Positions 16,080 through 23,729 of a DNA stretch of 64,000 bases are shown piece by piece. The number at the start of each line of letters is the position of its first letter. Position 1 is the first letter of the stretch. Source of the DNA: Streptomyces coacervatus. GTDB taxonomy: Bacteria; Actinomycetota; Actinomycetes; Streptomycetales; Streptomycetaceae. The stretch covers positions 310,001 through 374,000 of the forward strand of contig NZ_JARHTP010000002.1 of assembly GCF_029223485.1 (NCBI RefSeq). The letters are read 5' to 3'. The notes beneath the pieces were generated by a model that searched no databases, had not been told where the DNA came from, and saw nothing but the letters and a program-made list of their open reading frames with translations. The position numbers and the translations under genes are program-made.

Positions 16080-16802
16080 TCAAGCCCCGCCGCCGACTCC
16101 CGAAGGCGGCGCGGTCGTCCTGCCGTCCGGCAGGTCGGGGTCCAGGTCCGGGCGCCGGCGCGGCCCCATCAGCGCGCAGTCCACGTCCACGACGCCCTCG
16201 ACGGCCCTCACCAGCCGTGCGGCGATGGGCACGAGGGCGGTGTCGGTGATCCTTCCGGTGAGCTTCACGACGCCTTCGCGTACCTCGACCCGGATCGATT
16301 CGGCCTCCGCGGGGAACAGGTGGGCGACGACGTCGCGCCGGACCTCCCTGGCGATGTCCTCGTCCTTGCGCAGGAAGACCTTCAGCAGGTCGGACCTGCT
16401 GACGATGCCGCGCAGCATGTCCTCGTCGTCGACCACCGGCAGCCGTTTCACCTTCTGGAGCGCCATGATCCGGGCGGCCTGGGCGAGCGAGGCGTGTGCC
16501 TGGACGGTGACGGCCGGGGCGCTCATCAGTTCCTCGGCGGTGACGGCGCCGGCCTTGACCAGGTCGGCCAGTCGGCGCAGTTGGGTGTACCGGTCCGGGT
16601 CGCCGTCGCGGAACTCCTCCTTGGGCAGCAGATCGGCCTCGGAGACGACACCGACGACCCGGCCCTCGCCCTCCACCACGGGCATGGCGCTGACCTTCCA
16701 CTGCTGCATGGTCTTGACGATCTCCTTGAACGTCGCTCCGCGGCCGAGGGCGACGACGGTACGGGTCATCACATCGCTCACGATGTGCGGAGTGCCGTGC
16801 AT
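16080..16802 (-). CDS. CBS-domain pair plus BON domain protein
   Basis: 240 aa, paralogue of the protein at 5496-6209. Shared stretches include HIVSDVMTRTVVALGRG, VVSEADLLPKEEFRDGDPD, RYTQLRRLADLVKAGAVTA and GIVSRSDLLKVFLRKDEDI. A BON-like region follows (IRVEVREGVVKLTGRITD, RLVRAVEGVVDVDCAL). The tail differs: Pro/Asp/Arg-rich and without the His-Gly repeats. CBS pairs bind adenine nucleotides, so it probably senses energy charge. It is divergent from the USP at 17008; the shared region holds one DevR-box-like repeat. Confidence 0.88.
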   Translation of the reverse strand: MHGTPHIVSDVMTRTVVALGRGATFKEIVKTMQQWKVSAMPVVEGEGRVVGVVSEADLLPKEEFRDGDPDRYTQLRRLADLVKAGAVTAEELMSAPAVTVQAHASLAQAARIMALQKVKRLPVVDDEDMLRGIVSRSDLLKVFLRKDEDIAREVRRDVVAHLFPAEAESIRVEVREGVVKLTGRITDTALVPIAARLVRAVEGVVDVDCALMGPRRRPDLDPDLPDGRTTAPPSGVGGGA

Positions 16803-16885
16803 GGCGTCCTCCCTTGGTCTCGCGCCGCGCGACGTGCTCGTGCCGCACGACACCTTCAGCGTCGGGCACGCGCCCGTGGCGCCAA

Positions 16886-16901
16886 AGGGCCGTTCGGCCC
16901 G
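16886..16901. promoter_or_regulatory. DevR/Osd-box-like inverted repeat
   Basis: AGGGCCGTTCGGCCCG in the divergent region between the CBS-BON gene (start 16802) and the USP (start 17008). It could serve both, and through the USP also the 2-oxoacid oxidoreductase operon. Confidence 0.6.
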
Positions 16902-17007
16902 TTCCGCAGGCCACGCAGCCCCTGCCCGGGCGAGTGGCTTCCCCCAGACGCTGGTGGTGCAGAGGGCCGCCGAGCCGGGCGGTCGTCGATCCGGGGAGGT
17001 GGTGGCC

Positions 17008-17898
17008 GTGCTTCGCCCCGTTGTCGTAGGCCTGGACGGTTCACGTGAGAGCCTCGCGGCCGCAGACTGGGCGGCCGGGGAGGCGTTGCGGCGCGGATTG
17101 CCCCTGTGCCTTGTGCACGCGTGGGAGGGCCTGCAGTCCGATACATCGCACTTGCCCGAGCTCGAAGCGCCGCGTCACTGGGCGCGGCGGATCCTGCGCG
17201 GGGCCATGGACCAGCTCAACGAACGGCACCCGCAGGTCTATCTCAGTGCCGAGCAGATCGCCCGCCCCGCGGCGGACGCGCTCGTCGAGACGGGCGCCGA
17301 GGCCGAGCTGCTGGTCCTGGGGAGCCGGGCGTTCAGCGGGTTCGGCGGTTTCATGGCCGGTTCGGTGGCACTCGCGACGGTGGCCCGCGTGACGCGGCCC
17401 GTCGTGCTGGTCCGCGCCGGCCGGACCGCCGAGGACGAGCATCTGCCGGACCCGGAGGGCCGGCCGTCGCCGCACACTGCGTACCGCGATGTCGTGGTCG
17501 GTGTGGACGTCGCGCATCCGTGCGAGGAACTGCTCGCGTTCGCCTTCGAGAGCGCGGCGCTGCGTTCCGCACAGCTGCAGGTGGTCCACGCCTGGCACGT
17601 TCCGTACGGCCCGCCCTCGGCTGCGGCCACGATGAGCGCCGCCGCACAGCGGACCGCCGAAGCGGCGCTGGACGCCGCGCTCCAGCCGTGGCGGGAGAAG
17701 TACCCGACGGTGAAGGTCCGCACGCTGGTGGAGAGCGGACGTCCGGCGCAGCAGCTGTTGCATGCCGCGCAGGACGCCGGGCTGCTGGTCGTCGGCCGCC
17801 GGAACCGTCCGGCCAGGCTGGGCGCGCACACCGGGCCGGTCGCGCACGCGGTGATGCACCACGTCCGCTGCCCGGTCGTGATCGTCCCGCACGACTGA
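17008..17898 (+). CDS. Universal stress protein, two-domain
   Basis: 296 aa from GTG 17008, 8 nt behind GGGGAGG; in-frame GTGs at 16999 and 17002 overlap that site. Domain 1: LRPVVVGLDGSRESLAAADWAAGEALRRG and VLGSRAFSGFGGFMAGSVALATV (canonical loop). Domain 2: YRDVVVGVDVAHPCEELLAFAFESAALRS through VVGRRNRPARLGAHTGPVAHAVMHHVRCPVVIVPHD. It is closely related to the USP at 37648-38562 (same AEDEHLPD linker). Only 43 bp separate it from the oxidoreductase operon, so it may be the first gene of that transcript. Confidence 0.92.
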   Translation: MLRPVVVGLDGSRESLAAADWAAGEALRRGLPLCLVHAWEGLQSDTSHLPELEAPRHWARRILRGAMDQLNERHPQVYLSAEQIARPAADALVETGAEAELLVLGSRAFSGFGGFMAGSVALATVARVTRPVVLVRAGRTAEDEHLPDPEGRPSPHTAYRDVVVGVDVAHPCEELLAFAFESAALRSAQLQVVHAWHVPYGPPSAAATMSAAAQRTAEAALDAALQPWREKYPTVKVRTLVESGRPAQQLLHAAQDAGLLVVGRRNRPARLGAHTGPVAHAVMHHVRCPVVIVPHD

Positions 17899-17941
17899 CT
17901 CGTCCGAAGACACCAACTACGCCTCAGGAAGGGAAGGTGCC

Positions 17942-18520
17942 GTGTTCCAGGTTCGTATCCACGGCCGTGGCGGCCAGGGCGCCGTCACGGCCGCTGAGTT
18001 GCTGTCGGTGGCGGCGTTCATGGAGGACCGCCATGCGCAGGCTTTCCCCAGCTTCGGATCGGAGCGGACGGGGGCACCGGTCGTGGCGTTCTGCCGGATC
18101 GACGACCGGCCGATCCGGGTCCGCGAGCCCGTCACCCGGCCCGATGCGCTGGTGGTCCAGGACGCCACGCTGCTGCACCAGGTGAACGTCTTCGAAGGGC
18201 TGCGGCCCGGCGGATGGGTGCTGATCAACTCGCCTCGGAACGCAGGCGAGTTGGGCCTCGATGACCTCACCGGCCCTGCCCTCACCGTCCCGGCCACCGC
18301 GCTCGCCGTGCGCCACTTCGGCCGGCCCGTGCCGAACGCCGTACTGCTCGGCGGGCTCGCCGCGCTCACCGGCTGCGTAACGATCGACTCGCTCACGGCC
18401 GCCGTCCGGGAACGCTTCCCCGGCGAGCTCGGGACCGCCAACGCGGCAGCGGCCCAGGAGGCGTACGACCACGTACAGAAAGCCCAGCGGGAGGAACAGG
18501 CGCATGCTCAAGCAGACTGA
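17942..18520 (+). CDS. 2-oxoacid:acceptor oxidoreductase, gamma subunit
   Basis: 192 aa from GTG 17942 behind AGGAAGGGAAGG. Typical gamma subunit of the pyruvate/2-oxoacid:ferredoxin oxidoreductase family. It opens FQVRIHGRGGQGAVTAAELLSVAAF, continues HAQAFPSFGSERTGAPVVAFCRI, and later has RPDALVVQDATLL and PNAVLLGGLAALTG. First of four tightly packed genes (gamma, alpha, beta, flavin/Fe-S subunit). The alpha start overlaps its end by 17 bp. Substrate (pyruvate, 2-oxoglutarate or other) cannot be decided by reading. Confidence 0.93.
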   Translation: MFQVRIHGRGGQGAVTAAELLSVAAFMEDRHAQAFPSFGSERTGAPVVAFCRIDDRPIRVREPVTRPDALVVQDATLLHQVNVFEGLRPGGWVLINSPRNAGELGLDDLTGPALTVPATALAVRHFGRPVPNAVLLGGLAALTGCVTIDSLTAAVRERFPGELGTANAAAAQEAYDHVQKAQREEQAHAQAD

Positions 18521-19745
18521 GGGGTCGCGTGCGGTCGCGGAGACCGTCGCGTACTGCCGTCCGGAAGTGATCGCCGCGTATCCGATCTCGCCGCAGACCC
18601 ACATCGTGGAGGAGCTCAGCCGTCTGGTGAAGTCCGGGACGCTGAAGCCGTGCGAGTACGTCAACGTCGAGTCGGAGTTCGCCGCGATGTCGATGTGCAT
18701 CGGGGCCTCGGCCGCGGGTGCCCGTACCTACACGGCGACCGCGAGCCAGGGCCTGCTGTACATGGTGGAGGCGCTCTACAACGCCTCCGGGCTCGGTCTG
18801 CCGATCGTGATGACGGTCGCCAACCGGGCCATCGGCGCACCCATCAACATCTGGAACGACCACAGCGACACCATGTCGCAGCGCGACTCGGGCTGGATCC
18901 AGCTGTACGCGCGCGACAACCAGGAGGCCGCCGACCTGCATCCGCAGGCGTTCCGGCTGGCGGAGGAGTTGTCGCTGCCGGTGATGGTGTGCATGGACGG
19001 CTTCGTGCTCACCCACGCCTGGGAGCGGATCGAGGTGCCGGAGCAGGCGCAGGTCGACGCGTTCCTGCCGCCGTACGAGCCCCGCCAGGTCCTCGACCCG
19101 GACGAGCCCGTGTCGATCGGCGCGATGGTCGGTCCGGACGCCTTCACCGAGGTGCGCTATCTGGCGCATGCCAAGCAGATGCAGGCGCTGGACGCGATCC
19201 CGCGGGTGGCCGACGAGTTCCGGCAGGTCTTCGGGCGGGCCAGCGGCGGCCTGGTCCACTCGTATGCCTGCGAGGACGCCGAGACGATCGTCGTGGCGCT
19301 GGGCTCGGTGTTCGGCACGGTGTGCGACGTCGTCGACGAGATGCGTGAGTGCGGGGTGCGCATCGGGGCGCTGGCGATCACGTCGTTCCGGCCCTTCCCG
19401 CTCAACGCGGTGCGGACCGTGCTCGGCAGGGCGCGCCAAGTGGTCGTGCTGGAGCGGGCGTTGGCGGTCGGCATCGGCGGGATCGTCTCGGCGAACGTGC
19501 GCACCGCGTTGTCCGGGATTCTGCTCGACGGGCACACCGTGGTCGCCGGTCTCGGCGGGCGCGCGATCACCAAGGAGTCCCTGCACCGGCTGTTCGACGA
19601 TGCGATCGCCGGGCGGCTGGGGCAGTTGACCTTCCTGGACCTCAACACCGAGCTGGTGGAGCGGGAGTTGGCGCGGATGGCGCGGACCAGGCGGTCCGGT
19701 CCTTCGGCGGAGAACATCCTGCGTGATGTGGGGAGCAACCGATGA
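18504..19745 (+). CDS. 2-oxoacid:acceptor oxidoreductase, alpha subunit
   Basis: 413 aa. The N-terminal thiamin-diphosphate pyrimidine-type fold carries GSRAVAETVAYCRPEVIAAYPISPQTHIVEEL, then VNVESEFAAMSMCIGASAAGARTYTATASQGL. The C-terminal transketolase-like domain carries VVALGSVFGTVCDVVDEMRECGVRIGALAITSFRPFP. This is the PorA-type layout of multi-subunit enzymes. Its 3' end overlaps the beta subunit by 4 bp (ATGA), indicating fixed stoichiometry by translational coupling. Confidence 0.93.
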   Translation: MLKQTEGSRAVAETVAYCRPEVIAAYPISPQTHIVEELSRLVKSGTLKPCEYVNVESEFAAMSMCIGASAAGARTYTATASQGLLYMVEALYNASGLGLPIVMTVANRAIGAPINIWNDHSDTMSQRDSGWIQLYARDNQEAADLHPQAFRLAEELSLPVMVCMDGFVLTHAWERIEVPEQAQVDAFLPPYEPRQVLDPDEPVSIGAMVGPDAFTEVRYLAHAKQMQALDAIPRVADEFRQVFGRASGGLVHSYACEDAETIVVALGSVFGTVCDVVDEMRECGVRIGALAITSFRPFPLNAVRTVLGRARQVVVLERALAVGIGGIVSANVRTALSGILLDGHTVVAGLGGRAITKESLHRLFDDAIAGRLGQLTFLDLNTELVERELARMARTRRSGPSAENILRDVGSNR

Positions 19746-20752
19746 GTGCCGCGCCGCAGGTGAAGTTCTACCAGGTGGGCAGCTTCGCGGCCGGGAACCG
19801 GCTGCTGGGGCCCGAGCAGCAGTCCGACCAGGCCGATGCGGGCCGCGCCAACGCGCTGACCTGCGGCCATCGCGCCTGCCAGGGCTGCGGCGAGGCGCTG
19901 GGCGCCCGTTACATCCTGGACGCGGCCCAGCGGGCGGCCGGCGGCAAGGTGATCGCGGTGAACGCGACGGGCTGCCTGGAGGTGTTCTCGACACCGTATC
20001 CGGAGACGTCGTGGCAACTGCCCTGGCTGCATTCGCTGTTCGGCAACGCGCCCGCGGTCGCCGCGGGCGTCGCCGCCGCGCTGCGCGCCAAGGGCCGCAC
20101 CGACATCCGTGTGGTCGGGCAGGGCGGCGACGGCGGCACGGTCGACATCGGGCTCGGCTGCCTTTCGGGCATGTTCGAGCGCAACGAGGACGTCCTGTAC
20201 GTCTGTTACGACAACGAGGCGTACATGAACACCGGCGTGCAGCGTTCCGGCGCCACTCCCCCGACCGCGCGCACCGCCACCACCCAGGCGGTCGGCGATG
20301 AGCCCGGCGCCCCCTTCGGGCAGGGCAAGAACCTGCCGTTGATCGCGATGGCGCACGAGATCCCGTACGTCGCCACGGCCACCGTCGCGGGGCTCCGCGA
20401 CCTGGAGGCCAAGGTGCACCGGGCGATGGGGATGCGCGGTGCCCGCTATCTGCATGTGCTGGTGCCGTGCCCGTTGGGCTGGGGCACGCCGTCGCACGAC
20501 ACGGTGCGCATTGCGCGGCTGGCCGAACAGACCGGGCTCTTCCCGGTGTTCGAGGCCAAGGACGGCGAGGTCACCGATGTGACACCGATCCGGCGGCGGC
20601 TGCCGGTCGAGGAGTATCTGCGCCCGCAGAAGCGATACGCGCACCTCTTCCAGCCGGAGCTGCGCACGGACGTCATCGCCCGCCTGCAGCGCACCGCCGA
20701 CCGCAACATCGCCCGGTTCGGGCTGCTGCCACACGAGGAGGCGGCGTCGTGA
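19742..20752 (+). CDS. 2-oxoacid:acceptor oxidoreductase, beta (TPP-binding) subunit
   Basis: 336 aa. Iron-sulfur ligands are likely in LTCGHRACQGCGEALG (CxxC-type cluster of PorB) and in the downstream cysteine of NATGCLEVF. The thiamin-diphosphate motif is GQGGDGGTVDIGLGCLSGMFERNEDVLYVCYDNEAYMNTG in outline. GDG-to-DNEAYMNTG spacing is normal. The stop overlaps the next gene's GTG. By family the enzyme oxidatively decarboxylates a 2-oxoacid to the acyl-CoA and is oxygen-sensitive, or runs in reverse. Confidence 0.93.
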   Translation: MSAAPQVKFYQVGSFAAGNRLLGPEQQSDQADAGRANALTCGHRACQGCGEALGARYILDAAQRAAGGKVIAVNATGCLEVFSTPYPETSWQLPWLHSLFGNAPAVAAGVAAALRAKGRTDIRVVGQGGDGGTVDIGLGCLSGMFERNEDVLYVCYDNEAYMNTGVQRSGATPPTARTATTQAVGDEPGAPFGQGKNLPLIAMAHEIPYVATATVAGLRDLEAKVHRAMGMRGARYLHVLVPCPLGWGTPSHDTVRIARLAEQTGLFPVFEAKDGEVTDVTPIRRRLPVEEYLRPQKRYAHLFQPELRTDVIARLQRTADRNIARFGLLPHEEAAS

Positions 20753-22374
20753 AGGAGAAACCGTTCGCGATCACTCTGGACGTCGGTTCCAGCCTGGCGA
20801 ACCACACCGGCGCCTGGCGCACCGAACGTCCGCAGTACGTCGACCGGATGCCGCCCTGCAACCAGGCGTGCCCAGCCGGTGAGAACATCCAGCAGTGGCT
20901 GTTCCACGCGGAGAGCGGCGACTACGAGTCCGCGTGGCGGCAGCTGATGCGGGACAATCCGCTGCCCGCCGTGATGGGCCGGGTCTGCTACCACCCGTGC
21001 GAGACCGCCTGCAACCGCGTCCAGGTGGACAACGCGGTCGGCATCAACTCGATCGAGCGGTTCCTGGGCGACGAGGCGATCAGGCGGGGCTGGAGCGTCG
21101 AGGCTCCGTCGGTGTCGAGCGGCAGGAGCGTCCTGGTGGTCGGCTCCGGTCCGGCCGGGTTGTCGGCCGCGTACCATCTCCGCCTGCTCGGCCATGCGGT
21201 GACGATCCGTGAGGCGCAGGAGCGGCCCGGCGGCATGATGCGCTACGGCATCCCGCGCTACCGGCTGCCGCGCGAGGTACTGGACGCCGAGATCGACCGG
21301 ATCATGGCCATGGGCATCATGCTGGAGCTCGACACCAAGGTCGACGACGTGCTCGCCGCGCAGCGGGACGGCGGCTTCGACGCCGTGTTCCTGGCCGTCG
21401 GGGCGGGCATCGGCAAGCGTGCCTACATTCCGGCCGGCGACAGCGCCCGCATCCTCGACGCGGTGACGCTGCTGGGCAGCATGGAGGGCGAGGGCGTGCC
21501 GCTGCTGGGCCGCAGAGTCGCCGTCTACGGCGGCGGCAACACGGCCATGGACGCGGCCCGCACCGCCCGCAGGCTCGGCGCGACCGACGCCGTGGTGGTC
21601 TACCGGCGCACCCGGGACCGTATGCCCGCGCACGACATCGAGGTCGAGGAGGCCCTGGAGGAGGGCGTGCGGATGAGGTGGCTCTCCACCATCAAGCACG
21701 TCGACGAAGGGCGTCTGACGATCGAGCGGATGGAGCTCGACGAGACCGGATTCCCGCAGCCCACGGGCGAGTTCGAGGAGCTGGAGGCCGACAGTGTGGT
21801 CCTCGCGCTGGGCCAGGACTCGGACCTGTCCCTGTTGCAGGGTGTGCCCGATCTGTCGCTGGACCACGGGATGGTGCAGGTCGCCGGGGGGCTGATGACG
21901 AGCCATCAGGGCATATTCGCCGGAGGCGACATGGTGCCCGCCGAGCGCACCGTCACGGTGGCCGTCGGACACGGGAAGAAGGCGGCCCGGCACATCGACG
22001 CGTATCTGCGCGGCACTTCGTACGACGCGGGCACCAAGCACGCTCCGGCCGGCTTCGAACGGCTCAACACCTGGTACTACTCCGACGCACCCGCCTCGGT
22101 CCGGCCCCGTCTCGAACTGGCCCGCCGCGTCTCGACGTTCGACGAGGTGGTGCAGGGCCTCGACGAGTCCACGGCACTGTTCGAGGCCAGGCGCTGCATG
22201 TCCTGCGGCAACTGTTTCGAGTGCGACAACTGCTACGGCGTCTGCCCGGACAACGCGATCATCAAGCTGGGTCCCGGCAAGGGGTTCACCGTCGACCTCG
22301 ACTACTGCAAGGGGTGCGGGCTGTGCGCGGCCGAGTGCCCGTGCGGGGCGATCGACATGGTGCCGGAGGAGTGA
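20749..22374 (+). CDS. GltD-like NAD(P)-binding FAD protein fused to 2x[4Fe-4S] ferredoxin, electron-transfer subunit
   Basis: 541 aa from GTG 20749. N-terminal cysteine-rich domain (PPCNQACPAGENIQQWLFHA; GRVCYHPCETACNRVQVD) as in the glutamate-synthase small subunit. FAD-binding VLVVGSGPAGLSAAYHLRLLG, then the NAD(P) site VAVYGGGNTAMDAARTARRLG. ATG-box-like VTVAVGHGKKAARHIDAYL. The C-terminus carries two 4Fe-4S motifs: CMSCGNCFECDNCYGVCPDNAI and YCKGCGLCAAECPCGAIDMV. It replaces the separate delta (ferredoxin) subunit. Inference: electrons from 2-oxoacid oxidation pass directly to NAD(P)+ and do not need free ferredoxin. 4-bp overlap with beta. Confidence 0.92.
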   Translation: MKEKPFAITLDVGSSLANHTGAWRTERPQYVDRMPPCNQACPAGENIQQWLFHAESGDYESAWRQLMRDNPLPAVMGRVCYHPCETACNRVQVDNAVGINSIERFLGDEAIRRGWSVEAPSVSSGRSVLVVGSGPAGLSAAYHLRLLGHAVTIREAQERPGGMMRYGIPRYRLPREVLDAEIDRIMAMGIMLELDTKVDDVLAAQRDGGFDAVFLAVGAGIGKRAYIPAGDSARILDAVTLLGSMEGEGVPLLGRRVAVYGGGNTAMDAARTARRLGATDAVVVYRRTRDRMPAHDIEVEEALEEGVRMRWLSTIKHVDEGRLTIERMELDETGFPQPTGEFEELEADSVVLALGQDSDLSLLQGVPDLSLDHGMVQVAGGLMTSHQGIFAGGDMVPAERTVTVAVGHGKKAARHIDAYLRGTSYDAGTKHAPAGFERLNTWYYSDAPASVRPRLELARRVSTFDEVVQGLDESTALFEARRCMSCGNCFECDNCYGVCPDNAIIKLGPGKGFTVDLDYCKGCGLCAAECPCGAIDMVPEE

Positions 22375-22385
22375 ACCAGAAGTCC

Positions 22386-22407
22386 CCATTCCCTGAGGGG
22401 AATTGTC
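22386..22407. promoter_or_regulatory. Operator-like sequence, copy 1 (MmyB-regulator motif)
   Basis: CCATTCCCTGAGGGGAATTG plus TC. Contains the inverted repeat ATTCCC-N4-GGGAAT. 21 of 22 bases match the copy at 23678-23699 beside the MmyB-type regulator. Lies 63-84 bp upstream of the SnoaL-like gene. Confidence 0.65.
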
Positions 22408-22469
22408 CGTCCTCCCTCTCGGCCGGAGGATCGGGGCGCCCAGCGACCCTTTCCGGCGAGGAGACGTAA

Positions 22470-22892
22470 GTGATCGAGATCGACCCGCAGGACCTGGCCG
22501 ACCGCTACATGGCCCAGTGGACCGAGCCGGACGCCGCCGAGCGCCGTGCGGCCGTCGAGCGGCTCTGGGCCGCGGACGGCACCCATGTCCTCCAACCGCC
22601 CGTGGAGATACGGGAGAGCGCCGCGGGCCTCGGCTTCCGGCACCCGACGCTGGAGGCGCAGGGCCACGACGCCATCGAGATCCGCGTGGCGAGCAGCTAT
22701 GAGCGGTTCGTGGCGAAGCAGGGAATCACCTTCCGGGCCCGTCCCGATGCCATGCGTCTGCAGGGCCTGGTCAGGTTCGGCTGGGAGGCGGTGTCGGCCG
22801 AGTCCGGGGAGGTGGTCGGGGGCGGTTCGGAGATCCTCGTCCTCGACGACGAGGGTCGGATCAGGACGGACTACATGTTCCCGGGGACGTGA
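22470..22892 (+). CDS. SnoaL/NTF2-like domain protein
   Basis: 140 aa from GTG 22470. NTF2-like fold: an N-terminal helix (LADRYMAQWTEPDAAERRAAVERLWAADGTHVL) is followed by strands, including FRARPDAMRLQGLVRFGWEAVSAESGEVVGGGSEILVLDDEGRIRTDYMF. Such proteins act as isomerases, hydratases or ligand binders; no function can be assigned. An operator-like repeat shared with the adjacent regulator implies joint control. The last 22 bp overlap the convergent regulator gene. Confidence 0.82.
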   Translation: MIEIDPQDLADRYMAQWTEPDAAERRAAVERLWAADGTHVLQPPVEIRESAAGLGFRHPTLEAQGHDAIEIRVASSYERFVAKQGITFRARPDAMRLQGLVRFGWEAVSAESGEVVGGGSEILVLDDEGRIRTDYMFPGT

Positions 22893-23644
22893 CCTGCGGG
22901 GATCGTCTGCCCGGCGGCCGCCGAGAGTGCCTCGGCCGTCGCCGGGTCGGCCGGGAGGAAGGCCTCCAGCTTCAGCTCCGCAAGGGTCACGTCGACGGCG
23001 GTGGCGAAGGTCGTCACGGTCGTCATCAGGTGCAGTTCCCCGTACGAGGACGCGAGGCGGAGCGGGACCGCGAAGCCTAGTTGCGCGTCCGACGGTTCCA
23101 GGTCGGGGACGTAGCCGGTGAGTTCGGCGCGCAGCTCGGGCAGGTGGCCGAGGCGGGCCAGGATGTGCCGGGCCCATTCGGCGAGGTTGCGGATACGGGG
23201 AGCCAGACCGTCGGGGTGCAGCGCGAGACGGTAGACGTTCCTGCCCGGGCCGACCAGTTCGGGGGCGGCGCCTTCGGTGATGAGACCGAAGGCGGTGTTC
23301 GCGGCGATCAGGTCACCGCCCCGGTCCACGACCAGCGCCGGATAGGGCAGGTGGCCGCGCAGGATGTGGTCGATCGCGGTGCGCACGGGGGCCAGCGCCG
23401 GGTCGTCGAGGGAGCTCTCGGGGTAGACGGGCGCGTACCCGGCGGCCAGCAGCAGTTCGTTGCGCTCGCGCAGCGGCAGTTCGAGCGACTCGGCCAGGCG
23501 CACGACCATGGAGCGGCCGGGTGCGGATCTGCCGGATTCGATGAAGCTGAGGTGCCGTTGGGTGGTGCCCGCCCGCAGGGCCAGCTCGAGCTGGCTGAGT
23601 CGGCGGCGGGTACGGCGTTCGCGCAGCGCGCTGGGGAAGTCCAC
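22871..23644 (-). CDS. XRE-family regulator with MmyB-like ligand-binding domain
   Basis: 257 aa. N-terminal helix-turn-helix (LRERRTRRRLSQLELALRAGTTQRHLSFIESGRSAPGRSMVVRLAESLELPLRERNELLLAAGYAP in outline), then a PAS-like MmyB domain (YPALVVDRGGDLIAANTAF, HPDGLAPRIRNLAEWA, PLRLASSYGELHLMTTVTTFATAVDV). GTG 23644 gives the usual N-terminus VDFPSALRERR. No clear Shine-Dalgarno sequence is present, so it may be leaderless. Divergent from the LLM oxidoreductase; the region between holds the operator-like motif at 23678-23699. This family commonly controls a divergent oxidoreductase. Confidence 0.9.
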   Translation of the reverse strand: MDFPSALRERRTRRRLSQLELALRAGTTQRHLSFIESGRSAPGRSMVVRLAESLELPLRERNELLLAAGYAPVYPESSLDDPALAPVRTAIDHILRGHLPYPALVVDRGGDLIAANTAFGLITEGAAPELVGPGRNVYRLALHPDGLAPRIRNLAEWARHILARLGHLPELRAELTGYVPDLEPSDAQLGFAVPLRLASSYGELHLMTTVTTFATAVDVTLAELKLEAFLPADPATAEALSAAAGQTIPAGHVPGNM

Positions 23645-23677
23645 GGGCCTGTTGTAACGGCCGCGGGGGCGTTGCGG

Positions 23678-23699
23678 CCATTCCCTGTGGGGAATTGTC
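23678..23699. promoter_or_regulatory. Operator-like sequence, copy 2 (MmyB-regulator motif)
   Basis: CCATTCCCTGTGGGGAATTG plus TC, centred in the divergent promoter region of the MmyB-type regulator and the LLM oxidoreductase. One mismatch to the copy at 22386-22407. Inverted repeat ATTCCC-N4-GGGAAT. Confidence 0.7.
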
Positions 23700-23729
23700 G
23701 CCGCTCGCACCCGTGGCGAGGATCACGGC

